A stretch of 64,000 nt of DNA from Gyromitra esculenta (taxonomy: Eukaryota; Ascomycota; Pezizomycetes; Pezizales; Discinaceae): contig JBCAML010000003.1 in assembly GCA_038503075.1 (NCBI GenBank), positions 2,294,001 to 2,358,000 of the forward strand, read 5' to 3'. The first letter of the stretch is position 1; each line of letters begins with the position of its first letter. This document shows, one piece after another, positions 46,957 to 58,973 of this stretch. Under the pieces are notes generated by a model. That model was not told the DNA's origin. It ran no database searches and saw only the letters and a program-made list of their open reading frames with translations. A program made the translations under genes and the position numbers.

Positions 46957-49900
46957 ATTTGTAGTAGTTTTGAGAATAAAATTCTGAGTGTGCTATACTA
47001 TGCGTGAGTCAGTTGTTGGTCGTGCACGTAGACTCAAGTGCAGAATTGCAGGAGTCGCAGCAGCAGCGAGCCGCATATTTACATACCTTGCTTAGCGGAT
47101 TCAGGTTCCGGTTGGTTGGGTTGGTAGGCGCTATGACTCTTGGGGGAGTGTGTTGCAACTCTGCTGTGCTGGAAGTGCCAGGGCAACTATCGAATCTGTG
47201 CGAGATCGAGAGTAGTTGAGAGGTAGAGATAGCAATGGACAAGTCGATAGATAAGTCTTGCGGATATGATGGTGGATTGAATGGGGGGGGTGGGAAGAGG
47301 AGTCTGAGTGGGAGACGGTGGTCTTTAATATGGAGCAGGACACACTGGTGAACGGGCGCGGGACCCAGTTCGCAGATAATGTTAACTATGGACGCATCAT
47401 CACAAGGCGCATCCACGCAGTCGGGATGACTGTTATGTCCAGATTCGGAGAACGGAAGTACCGAGCTCCTTATTTCCACCTCCCCCCACGATTACTGACT
47501 ATCCGAGGGCCTGTGGGCCTGGCTGAGACGCTTGGGCTGAGAGCACGGCCACTGGTTGGCTGCGCTACCGCAACTCACAAAGTCTCACAGACCAGAGTTC
47601 TGTGAACAGGGTCCCCTCACACTTTCCTGACAAACCCGACCCAGCGCGTCTCACTTCTCTCTCTGGAAGATCTTGGTCCGCCGACATCCGACAGGGACTG
47701 GGTATGGAGCAGGACCTTTAGTTTGTCCGCTGGCACCTACGAGGACCGAACCCGAGCGAGGTTACTCGTCCAGCTACTCTATCCGTCAACAAGACGCAAC
47801 AAGCTGACCTATTGTTGTTCCCACGGAAGTTGTAACTATCCATGTGCCGCTCAAAAGACCACGTCGAAATGTAAACCCACACCCACAAGAAACCCCCCCT
47901 CTCCTCCTGTACCAAATCGCATTTATTATCCGACCAACGTAAAATGCCAATTCGCGGTGGGGCTAACGCATTTCGCATGATTTATGGGGAAATAGCTAAA
48001 TGACAAGGCCCATCCTCCCCGTGTTGAGAAAGTACAACAGACAAACAAGAAACGGTTCTAGAGATCCACACGTTTTCTCGTCTAACCCCGCTTCAAGGCT
48101 AGCTATTATTTCCCTATGCACAAAGATATGGCAGATAGCACAGGGCTACAATGTGCTAAAACACCTCTTTCTCTTCTTCCTCCGTGCATCCCTTCGTCTG
48201 TAGTCTGTTTTTATATAATACTGAGGATCCCAGAAAGGCGATCATTGATCATGGTTGCGATCTGCTTCTCGTCTCGCCTTTCTGCTCTTGCTACCCTAAT
48301 CTACATGTGTGTAATAAATGGTGGTTCTTTCCGGTTCGAGAGTAGGTCAGATTAACTCCGCACGGTGAATCTCCGGCGTCAAACACTGGTATTTGTAACA
48401 TTTGAAAGGTGGGAATTTGAAATTGACTTTCCTTTTCTCTCGTCTTCGATGTCTGCTTTCGGAAGAACCGGATCCCGGTCAATTGGTCATCTACGCGCTC
48501 GCTACGCGCGCTGATACGCTTAACACAGCACGTAATCTATCAGAGATGGTGGGGTAGGGTATTTCTCGCACGAGTCGCCAGCCTAAGGCGTAGGGAACTG
48601 GTGTGCTAGCCACCGATTCGCTTGCCCCAAACTCGGTTTAAGGTTGTTGAAACCTATGATAAACAAAGGAAACTTGAGTCCCTGTAAAGTGGAGTATTTT
48701 CGAAAGCCCCACGAGGCTAAGCGAGACGCCTGATACTAACGGTTCATGACATGGCCTCTGGTGCTCAAGCATCTACCCGGCCTTGATGCATCTCTTCGAG
48801 TTGCTTTGAGGAGAATAGATGTTTGTCTTGTACATTGCACCACGACCATTAATTGGCAGCAAAGAGGGAACGAGCTCATTGTCAAGGGAACCGCAACGAA
48901 TCGCCCGCTTGGGAATCACGGCTTCAATCTCGATTTAGAGCAGAATACGCACAGCAACCCCAAGTGCATTTTGGATCCCGCGGGGCACGCGAGAATAATA
49001 ATAACCCCAAGTTACTCTGAGGATCATGATCGATGAGCCCCCCTTCGTCGTATTCAACTGTAGCATAAGCAGCCGCAAGCTACGCTCGATTTGTCTATAG
49101 TTTCCGGTCACGGTGGGTGGCTTTAGTCACATCCATCTCAACACCCGTGACGCCCCAACTGTATGCACGTCCACCACACGCCGCGTCTGTCAGGAAAGAA
49201 GCATAAATCTCCAGCATGAACAAGCAAAGCATTTCCAATACCTAACGTACGCAAAGCATCACGTACGCACTTTACCGACATATCCGTATCTCACCTAAAA
49301 TCGAATACGTCCATCATCTCTGCCTACGCCTACCGTAAACAGAAGAATTATTTAATTTACCCTCCATCCCTCTCGCACCCGATGTCTGTAGCATGTTTAG
49401 CGGTAGATTGCCGAACAAGGTATTGTATACACCCTATCACTATTTTATCCACTGCCTGCCTTTCCGACAACGCGGATCATGAAGCGAAAGAAAGAAGAAA
49501 AAAGGAGTCCGCTTATTTTGCCCTTTTGCGAAGGCTTCTAGAAGAGCGCCAGGGAAGAAGCTTCTTTACGCTTTTCCTTTACTCCAACCTACCCCCACCA
49601 TGACGGAATTAAACTTCCCACGGTTATCTCCCCGCCGTTTCACACCCACACCACATTACAATACCTTCCAATTGATTATTCCTCAGCCTGATTTTAACCC
49701 TGTAAGCACTCTCGTTTTATTTTGGGAGAGGACCCAACAATCTGGAATTCCCCCCATTACGCCTAACCGCTGTGTCCCCCCACCATGGAAACACGGCATA
49801 TCGAAGAGTAGAGCGCGGCTGTAACTGGAACGGACATTTCCGAGATGTCAATCAATCAGCCTCTCTGTAATCAACTTCCCGATTTTGTGAATGGCGGGTT

Positions 49901-51000
49901 CTTTCTAGATGCTGACATACGAGCCCTATGGGATCGAAAGATGTCATCCTGCATATTTCTCCACGGAGAAATAAATTTCATTGAATTCAATGATATTGGT
50001 TACCATACAGAGTAAAGTAAGCAAACACCATACATGTGGGCATTAGCCATTATGAAATTAGAGTTAAGGCGGACTCATCGAAAATGAGGTTTGTAAGCTA
50101 TATGTACAGATGTGACTCTAACAAACGACTGCTTTGATTCAGTAGTGATTAAGAAAGTGTGACTGTGGTAGAGTCAACACATGGGTTTACTGGGCGATTT
50201 GGTGGTTGCTATGGTAAACACACTTACAGAGGTTCTTAGTAATTCTGATATTGGTAATCATCGATAAGGATAGAAGGAATTGTCTCACGATCGCCTATGG
50301 CGCTTCCCTCTATAATGCAGTCTTCCACAGTTGGAACATGGGCTCATAACGTCTAATGAATGGAAGGAGGAAAGATTGCCTGAAAACACTCCAGTACTCG
50401 GCAGATACTGAAACATAAAAAAGGTCATATAAAGGCCATTGTTGGAATCGTATCCATAGAAGCTCCTCCTCTGATTCTAGGTATTTTCTTTTTCCATCGC
50501 GATGGTACTATAAATGCCTATAGGAAAGGAAAATCGAAATAGGTATCGTCTCTTCCATTTTTCTTATCTTCGTTCGCTCACTCGCCAATAGGCACAGCAC
50601 AAAACAAACCCAAGTGTATGATCGAAAACCAGTTACCGAAAACAATGCAAAACGACGCAGGTACAAAAGCAAGCGCTGACAAAAAAAATTGATTACAAAA
50701 AGCCAATTCTCGACGGGTATGATGCGCATCGACGAAAACTGGTATTGGACCCTATTCACAAGCAAAAGCCGTGAACTAGGAAAAGAAACGAATAAATGTT
50801 AAGCTAATATGTGATAAAAAAAGCAAATAAGAGGAAACAGTAAAAAAAACAGAAGTACAGGTCCTGCAGGGTTTATCTTTATTTTTCCCAAAATAGGATT
50901 AGTGCGAGACGAATGCAACAGATGCTGACGCAAAACAGACTGACGAATGAAGGAGAAACGGACACTCCGGGTCTCCGGGTCTCCGGAGTTTTCGGCTTTC
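46957..51000. other. Gene-free stretch between the acidic protein gene and NOXR
   Basis: The left part (to about 47500) should hold the promoter of the acidic protein gene. Frames at 47009-47479, 48746-49036 and 49113-49824 have no recognised motif. The right end contains the NOXR 3' region. I see no transposon structure here. Confidence 0.4.
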
Positions 51001-53193
51001 TTAGACTTCCTGGACCCAAATCTGTGAGAACAAAGCAAGTCAGCAACGGATACACGATATGACGTCTGAAAACGAATCACTGAAATTCGGAACATGGTTG
51101 CCGAACTAACCTCCAGTTTGCCGAACTCGGAGCGATCGCGTTTTGCGTTCTTTTTGCTTGTCGATATCGCCATATCTAGATCCTCTTGATCCGATACGCT
51201 AATCATACCATCTCCATCCTCATCCCGGATTTTACAACGGGTTTTGCGGCGGAAGCCAAATTTATCTTTGAGGCGAGTAACGAATTCGTCAAATTCGATA
51301 TTGGTGTTTATCATAATCATACGCGTGTCGTCTGGGCCATTATGAGCTTTGACTTTTATCTGGATGCACAAATTTATCAGTATATCCTTAGGCGAACCAG
51401 GATCTAAGGTTGAGTTGTACCTTTTTCACGTCAGGAACACGGCGTGAAGCTCCGCTACGGACACTAGGAGCGTCAAGCATTTCGAACTCGTCCTCATCGT
51501 CGAACTCCGATCCTTCGTACGCATCGCTAGCATACTCATCATCATCCACAAAGCGATCTTGCTGTCTGTTTGTGCCACGGCGGGTAAGACCGCGCCTGAT
51601 CGAACCGCCACTGCCGCCACCTCGTCTCGGTGGTTCACCCGCATAAGAATCGTAAATTTCGTCACTGTACGGGTTATCTTCCACCTCATCGGAATACTCA
51701 GAAACACGCTCGTTGGGACGACGTCGCTGGGAGTCGCTCCGCTCATTGCCGCCACGCTCGCGGACTGTCCGTGATCGTTGGGTGGTTGATGCCGAGGTAT
51801 TTGCAGTACGAGCAGAATACGTTCGACGGGGATCTGATGGTCCGGCTCGGTTCGTAGGCCGTCGCCCCGGCAAATACCGGTCAGCATCGTCAACCATTCT
51901 ATCGTCCCGTCCGCCATCACGACTCCTTGCGCGGGGAGGAGCGCCGCGCACAGAAAGCGATCTGCTACTACTGGATGGGCCGCCAGCAACAGTGTTACTC
52001 CGCATTGGTTTTGAGGGAGCAAATTCGTTTTCCGGTGGTGGGGTTGGGGGAAAAACTTGACGTTCTGCACGAAGACCCCCGGATGCAGGTCCTTCCTTTA
52101 CGGGGGGAGTATCCGATTTCCGGCGACTAGAAGTAAGTTCCGGTTTTACAAGATTTGTTGCAGCAAAAGAAATATCAGTTGGTACACGATCATCCGATGC
52201 GGCGTTCTCGGCCATAACTTGCTATAACTCGTGTCAGCTATAGGTCTGGTTTATGGGAACTCTGAGACCATATCGAGATCATACTTTCTTGACTTCAGTT
52301 CCAGCAAATCCAGTAAACGCGTTTTGAGCATCTGAGGCCGCAACCAATCGGGCCTTCCCCAAGTAATCTTTTGCTTTGACGTTCCTGACCTTTGCTTCGT
52401 TCGGGCGGTACAAAACGCCAACGCCAACCGAAAACACGGTGTATCCCTAAAAGTGTATTAGAATTCATGTCCAGATTCAGAGGTGGTCAGCTTATAGTAC
52501 CTCGGCTTGCTCCTTTATAGCTTCGTCGATCACACCATGGTCCTCCACTTGCTTTTCCTTTGCTGCGTATTCCAAGTCCTTCATACCCAACTCAATCTGT
52601 TGATCATAGATGTAACAGAGTCCTCTGTTGAATAATACTTCACAGGAGAACAGCTTAAATTTGAGCCCGAGTTGCTCGTAATCGATCAAAGTATTCCCCC
52701 GCAAATACAAAAGCGCCTCGTTGAAGTTTGCCATAGCTTCTGTAAATTCGCCCAGCAAAAAATTCGACACCCCCTGTTGGAAATATGCAACGGCAAGAAA
52801 CTGGTCAAGCTTGGTAGCTCTTTGATAGGCTTCGACCTATACGTTATTTGTCAGAAAAATTGCGTTCCTACCCCAACTAGAAAAACTGTCATGGAAATGA
52901 AGACATCGCTATATCGGGAGACGCCGGGGAAATATAGGAAGAAGACCTACAGCTTTCTCATGTTCACCGAGGGTTGCATGGATCATCCCAATGTTGAAGA
53001 AAATTTTCGAGGTATCGGCATTCTCTTCAAAAATCTTTAAAGCATCTTCGTAGTTTTGTTGGTCGTAGTAGTTTAAAGCCTCTACCCAGCTTTCGATTTC
53101 CTATCCAGCAATTTAGCAGAGGCCTCTTATTCCCCCAAAAGAAACCCTTCCATATCATCCAGACCGGATTAAACCTACCTGCTTTAGAGACAT
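51001..53193 (-). CDS. noxR: NADPH oxidase regulator NoxR (p67phox-like)
   Basis: Seven minus-strand exons: 53193-53179, 53100-52951, 52836-52501, 52446-52285, 52221-51421, 51359-51111 and 51021-51001, giving 577 aa. The first exon encodes only MSLKQ and the last only IWVQEV. Residues about 1-170 are tetratricopeptide repeats (ESWVEALNYYDQQNYEDALK, AYFQQGVSNFLLGEFTEAMA), which bind GTP-loaded Rac. Next comes the conserved VLYRPNEAKVRNVKAKDYLG region. Residues about 225-485 are a disordered Ser/Arg/Pro linker. A PB1 domain fills about 489-575 (IKVKAHNGPDDTRMIMI, DEDGDGMISVSDQEDLDMAI). NoxR activates the fungal NADPH oxidases NoxA and NoxB at the plasma membrane, controlling superoxide bursts, hyphal fusion and development. 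No NOX gene lies in this window. Confidence 0.95.
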
Positions 53194-56169
53194 GCTTGTT
53201 GTGATGGCCTAAGATACTGGGCTCCCGTTTAGATTCTCAAATGTCGGTGAGGTTCCGTTAATTCGGCAGTGGGGATGGGTGAACGTTGAAGTAAGGGGGT
53301 TTGTAGGCCAAGAGAGGTGGTTGGTAAAATGAACGAGAGTGTCGCAGGCCAGCCGGCGATTCAAGGATAAATTCGATTGAAATTCAATACGCAATTGTCA
53401 GGCGGTTTGGGATAGCACCACCAGGGTCGCGGATATTTTCCGAAATTTTTCGAGGCTCGTTTATTGTTTGTGGGGTATCGGGTATCGTGGGATATGGTAT
53501 TAGAGTGGCACAGAATCAACGATAATTAAACAAAAAACGAGAGGCTAGTTAAGGTAAATTGAGAGTTGAGATGAAGGAATGTAATTAACGGCAGGCAGCC
53601 GAGAAAATAAATGAAAGTAAGGCGAAAGACAGGCAAACGATCAAAAGTCAAGTCGGGCCAGTGAGTAAGTATATCGCTGGATGCCCCGGATTAAAGAGAA
53701 CGGCAACGGAATTGGTCCGATCAACGCAGAGACAGGAAAGAAGGAGAACCAACAAACTCAGCCGGGTGGGACAGAGGACAATTTGAGGGTGACAGAGTAT
53801 TGATGGCCAGTTACCAACGACAGGCGCTTACAGGGCTGGCTACAGGGAAACGGTCTCCTGGGGAAACACGGATGAGATCGAGGAAGGTGGGGACGACAAG
53901 GAGTTTTGCAAAAGAAACAGTAACAGCAACGGGAGAGTGCCTGGTCAGTTAGGGGCAGCCTGTTTCTGGTGACGATACCGGGAGAGAGTCGAAGGCGGAG
54001 AAGATGATGAGAAGAAAGAGGAGGAAGGAGAAAAGTGTTGGGTGAGTTAGGTATTGTGTCTTGACTGATATAATTGGCTGGCAAGCGCTACTGTAAATAC
54101 ACATACACATAGGCACACCTCCAAACGAAATTGTTATTCGGGGATCATCTGAAGCCGCGATACCGTGGTGCTACTTGGCTAACTATCCTAATATCCTCGT
54201 CGCGTAGAGGTGAACGCTGCTGGATGCTACATAGTACCATGCATCTCCCACGCGTCCCTACGGTTCATAGTACAGTACGGTTACTTCGGCAGCTATCGTT
54301 GCCTGCCCAACGAGAGGAAGAAGAAGAAGAAAAATCGCCGCTATGGCTACATAACCATGCTGGCAAGAAACACAAAAACTACATGTAGCTAATTGCACCG
54401 CGGCGCTAACAGGTGTGGCTGTGTTATCGCAATACCTCCTCGGTGGTTTTTCTTCACCCACAATTAGTGGAAAGTAAACGAAATCACGATGGTGAAAGCT
54501 AATAGTTCAAACATAGATGGTGCTGGGACTGCTTTGTTGAAAGCTTGCGAATTCAAGCTTTTGACCTGGTCAACTGTGTTGCGCATAGAGTTGTGGTCTG
54601 AACTCGAAACTTGACCAGGGCGACACGATGTTTTGCGAACTCCCAAATCTAGTATCATGAAACTGTTATCTAGCGCCAACTGTCAGAAGAGCTAGCGCCT
54701 CTTATGTCTTGATCGGCGGTTGGGATGAATTCCGTGCCACTCTAAAACATCCTACGGGTCTTCAGCTCTCCGTTCAGCACCATTTGTGCTGTAAATTACA
54801 GTTTTCGCCTTCACTTGCGCGCACAATATTCCTCCAATCGGTTCTTTGCTGGGAACCACACGGTTTTTCTGCACAGGAAATCTTAGCATTCATGCGTTCC
54901 TTGAACCAGGTAACTCGCAACATTTTTCTTTGCCTCCTACCCAGCCTTGTACCAAACATGAGTCTTTCAGGCTGTTGGGGCCGGATCTGTCTCAAGAACA
55001 GTTTGATAGTTCCTCCAGAAGTTTCCTACAGCTTATTTGATCGAACTTAATCGTCTACCCCTATTCCTCCCCTTCCAAAGTTGACCCAGAGTGTTGGCAC
55101 CACTTTCCCTCAATAACAGGTGATGCTAAATGGCCAAGATCATCCCCATCGATATGTTGTTTTATTATAGATATGTGCATTTCATATACCAATGCAAGAA
55201 GAAACAGATTCAGCCTATATCAAACTTTATTTAGTGCAAGGTATGATTTCATGACCAACCTTCTAAGAATATCCCAATCAGATGCCTTTTTTAAGAAGTA
55301 CATTGTTTAAATCGCTACCAATAGTTATTAAGCACGTGCCCCTGACTCAGGTCTCTATTTCTGGAGTTATATTTACAGACCCTACCGTAAATACCAAGCT
55401 TTCGGTTGATCACGAGGTGTTGTAGCGTTTACCACGATATGTTGGTCAAAGGGCAACTAGTGACCACGGCCAAACGCTAAAATCTCCTATATACGTATCT
55501 ATATGCCACTGCTGTGGTCGGAAAAATAAATTTATGCATGAGCGTTTGAACACATAAAGAGTAGGGTTTACTGGAACAAGTTTGAAAGCTGATCCAGTGC
55601 AGTTATTTGCAGGGTATCTTGAGGTTTAGCTCAGAGCCCTATCCTAACCGGTTCGCGGCTTCCAATAATCTTATGGATACACGGATACAGAAATGATTGT
55701 GAAACAACGGGATTTCCAAAAACAGTAATTCGAGTGATAGTTAGTGCAGTACTGTGACCTACGTTCTAATTGATCAACTGTATCGTTTAGTACATGTAGC
55801 CCACTTGTAATGTTATTCGGCAAGTATAAAGTCATGCCTTGCTTCCCCCTTTTAACTGCATAATTTGTAATTTCGATGCAATAACAAGCATTACCTTCGT
55901 ATCAGTTTGACCAATATGTTTATGATCAATGTAGCTTGGAAAACCCCCGTGATATAGGATAGATGCCGAATTTGTGTTTCGGCTAGTTTCAAGCTTGCCA
56001 AGTCCAACTCTGAGAGGCTCTACTTGGCCATAGGTTGTATTGTTTGGGGTATCCTAAAGGTGGGGATGCCGTGCGGTACAAGTTGCGGTCGCAGCGTTAC
56101 ATGTGTGCTAGCGAGTGATACAGCATGAAGTACCAGTTATTATTTATTTATTAATTAATTCAATAGGTA
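53194..56169. other. Gene-free stretch upstream of NOXR
   Basis: The first kilobase should contain the NOXR promoter and leader. Frames at 53758-54084, 54131-54388 and 54709-55050 carry no known motif and mostly start at non-ATG codons. From about 55100 the DNA is AT-rich. Confidence 0.4.
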
Positions 56170-56633
56170 CAGACGAGTGAAAAAAGTGACGAAACAAGGG
56201 TCAATATACACCAAAACAAGCCAACTTTAGCTCAATTTACTCCCCACTAAGAGCTGTGGCAACAAAAAACTGAGTAGTGGGACACATCTAATAGCTCTGG
56301 AATTTAGATCCATGAGTTTTCTGTACTCCCTCGAATTTTCTGTATTGAAATAGCAGCCTTTGACTTCATGAGGTTTAGTTATTTACCCAATTTTGGTGAG
56401 GAAAGGTATGATGCAACGGAAATCTATGGGTACTACAACTTTAAAAAGTTCTAGCCTATGATCCTCTAAATAGAATAGCCCAGAAATTCACTTATAGAGA
56501 GTTCATGAGTGATGAAGTCACTGGTAGGCTAATCATGTCACTTAGCTAATTTTAATAAAGAGGGTTTTGGTTGTGAAGTTGGCCGATTTTGGTGTGTTTT
56601 AGTCGTTGTTTCCTCACTTTTTTCACTCGTCTG
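56170..56633. mobile_element. Non-autonomous TA-CAG element with about 65-bp inverted ends
   Basis: The left end CAGACGAGTGAAAAAAGTGA and the right end, on the opposite strand, are identical over those 20 bases, and similarity continues to about 65 bp (ACACCAAAAxxxGCCAACTT). TA flanks both ends. CAG termini and TA targets are typical of Tc1/mariner/pogo elements. The 464-bp interior has no transposase frame, so movement would need an enzyme from elsewhere. Confidence 0.87.
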
Positions 56634-57402
56634 TACATTCAACCCGTAGATTATGGCGCTTATATGTACACAAACAATCAAACAAAAAACTAAACACAGA
56701 ACACACAGCAAACAGTATTTAAACACGGCTTTTCGCGCACAGTGCTACCCATCTTGACTCATAACTCTCCTGGAGTACCAGTTGAATCGCCTAATCTCTA
56801 CGAAATTAAGTAAAAAATTTACTAACACATAGTAACTAGTTTTTTTTGGGACGCTATTATTATGAAGTTTCTTGATAATGGTTCTCTGTTGCAGTAGGTT
56901 TGGCGCTAGTGTTGGAAACATGTAATAACCGAGTGACGGATTAAGATTTAGATTTTTACAGCTATTTACCGCCAGAATTATTGAGCGTGGGCGTGGGGTA
57001 TCTTTATCCCGAATTTAATATATAAATTTGCACGTATTGTAGATTTGAGAGACATATCTGGCCTCCGCGAAGCAAGAGTGAGGGTAGCATTACATGCATT
57101 CATGAAAACTCACTCGATTGCCCAAAAGGTGACCAGAGCCTACGAACTAGACAGCTCACTGATACTAGAAGCTGTAGTATTCAAGGGTTTGTATAGAATT
57201 TGTTTGTGCTTTGGCCGCAAGTGGGATGCGTGTACATGTAGTTGTGTTTTTTTTCGGAAAAGATCTGATAAGATAGACGTTTATGTGTGATGACCGTTAA
57301 GAAGGAAGCAGCAATTTCGCAAGCGGATCATGTATGTAGGTGACCTCTGGGCTGCTATCTTCTTTCGTTAGAATCAAAGGAATAAGGGGAAAAAAATTAA
57401 TT
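56634..57402. other. AT-rich gene-free stretch
   Basis: No coding frame with a motif. It ends at the polymerase III terminator of the tRNA gene. Confidence 0.4.
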
Positions 57403-57407
57403 AAAAA
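57403..57407 (-). terminator. RNA polymerase III terminator of the tRNA gene
   Basis: A run of five T on the minus strand, 12 bases beyond the 3' end of the tRNA. Four or more T in this position normally stop polymerase III. A second, longer T run follows at about 57390-57396. Confidence 0.75.
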
Positions 57408-57419
57408 TTGAATAAGTCT

Positions 57420-57490
57420 AGCAACACCACGTTTCGATCGTGGGACCTCCGGGTTATGAGCCCGGCGCGCTTCCGCTGCGCCATGTTGCT
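57420..57490 (-). tRNA. Initiator tRNA-Met (CAT)
   Basis: The minus strand folds into a full cloverleaf with acceptor stem AGCAACA/TGTTGCT, D arm GCGC/GCGC, anticodon stem CCGGG/CCCGG and loop CTCATAA, and T stem CCACG/CGTGG. The T loop is ATCGAAA instead of the usual TTCGAAT, the first acceptor pair is A-T, and three G-C pairs flank the anticodon loop. These are the hallmarks of the eukaryotic initiator. No intron is present. It delivers the first methionine in cytosolic translation. Confidence 0.95.
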
Positions 57491-57756
57491 ATGAGAGCAA
57501 CTACTAGGATATAGTAGAAATCTCGCTTCGCATCGGAGGCGATATTTTACACCTATACCCTAGTTCGCATGTCTCATTTATTTATTTTCCTTCAATCGCA
57601 TAGTGTGATGTTTTCCGATTACCGGGAGAATCCTTCAGTATATCTCCGCTCAAAAGGAAAAGTGTTATCCTCAAAGCAGAAAAAACCTCGTCACGTCTAG
57701 TGAAGTCCTCTATATCGCTTCCTACCTTCCGTTGTAGAATCTCAGCTCCTTCCTTC

Positions 57757-58089
57757 TTAAAAAACGTCTTCTCCCACTATAAGCCAGCCTTCGAGCCCAT
57801 GAGGTGCAGCCGCTTCACTAGGTAGTGACGCATAGCCATACCCGCTAATCTGCGTAATCTTCCAAGTGGAGTCGATTTTAATCTCCGCGGTGCAGCAATA
57901 TCTACGGCGCTGGAGTACGTAGGTATAGTGTGAGAAGGCTATAGAGATGCTTATGGAATGTTGACTACAAGAGCTTTCATCTGTGGTTTCAGGGTTGAAG
58001 ACGCTTGATTGGGCTGTTACTGCTTGGTTGGTGGTACTGTTGGGGATGGGATGCTGAGGAACTGGAAAATCTACTTCTTTCGGTACCAT
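57757..58089 (-). CDS. Hypothetical 110-aa frame, weak
   Basis: An ATG at 58089 opens 110 codons ending in LEGWLIVGEDVF. It has a Ser-rich N-terminal half and a segment HYTYVLQRRRYCCTAEIKID with two adjacent cysteines. No signal peptide, membrane segment or known domain is apparent. It is next to, and opposite in strand from, a broken ankyrin relic, so it may itself be part of a decayed gene. Confidence 0.28.
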   Translation of the reverse strand: MVPKEVDFPVPQHPIPNSTTNQAVTAQSSVFNPETTDESSCSQHSISISIAFSHYTYVLQRRRYCCTAEIKIDSTWKITQISGYGYASLPSEAAAPHGLEGWLIVGEDVF

Positions 58090-58115
58090 ACATAACTTGC
58101 TTGGGCCAAGAGAAG

Positions 58116-58500
58116 ATGGATGAAACTGTTAAGATATTTTTGGGCGATTAGGCAAATTTCGCGGCACATGCCACATAGAATACAGCGCTTCGTTTTGAAG
58201 TTACTAATAGGGATAGGAGGACTTGGAAATTTTGTTGGAAAATGGAGCAGATTTGAATGTATAAGATGAGGATGGATGGAGCGTATTACATAGAGTGATA
58301 AGCATGGGTAATAGGCAATTGTTTTTTAACTAGGTACGTTAATGGCGGAGGCGGAATTGAATATACCGGGTTAACTGTAGAGACCATGGGGTATATACTG
58401 CTGGAAGAGTTAGTAATTGTGGAAATGCGGATACGATTGAATTACTGTTGATGAAGAGATGAAGTATTGATATCGAGGATTCTGGTGGGCACTCAGCGCA
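58116..58500 (+). pseudogene. Ankyrin-repeat gene relic
   Basis: Ankyrin-type phrases appear in order on the plus strand but in changing frames and with stops: MDETVKIFLGD, stop, ANFAAHAT, stop, NTALRF; then LLENGADLNV, stop, DEDGWSVLHRVISMGN; then GNADTIELLLM; then IDIEDSGGHSA. At least three in-frame stops and three frame changes separate them. The repeat signatures (LLENGADLN, DGWSVLH, xADTIELLL) are too specific to be chance. It is not a close copy of the intact ankyrin gene at 20.3 kb as far as I can see. The relic may extend upstream of 58116, where I lost the signal. Confidence 0.75.
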
Positions 58501-58973
58501 GTGGTAAAGGTAAAGTTTATGAGAAAGAGTTTTCCCCCACTACGCGTATTTAGCAGGCTTGTGCTTCTGGGTGAATGGTAGCTGTATGTACTTAGTTGAT
58601 AGGAATTTTCGCATATAGTAGCTAATTTCCTAAATACAAGTATTTATTAATCTCTTATTTTATCTTAGAATAGTATTTGGGTCAATGCTTTGTCGGATTC
58701 TTGGCGACTCTTCTTATCGGCATCGTAAACTCGGACGAAAGGATTGCCATTTCTTGGACCGCCAAGTTTACTAGATTTCCCCTGCGCCCGAAGCACAGAC
58801 CGTATACTCTTATACCCGCCAAAAATCTGTGAATACGAGAGTGTTCGAAAATACAGCTAGCTGCAGGGTATCTAGATATATTATGTAGAGACTCAAGTAA
58901 TCACTTTTTATTTTAGTCATCATCGATCACCCGTTATTTCATCAGGATATCTATTGTTCCGTATCGTCCCATA
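58501..58973. other. Spacer between the ankyrin relic and CCS1
   Basis: About 470 bp, AT-rich, no coding frame with a motif. The right part is the CCS1 3' region. Confidence 0.45.

Noticed and set aside
53758..54084. 108-codon minus-strand Cys/Pro-rich frame upstream of NOXR
   Set aside because: No motif or signal peptide pattern, and it sits in the probable NOXR promoter/leader region.
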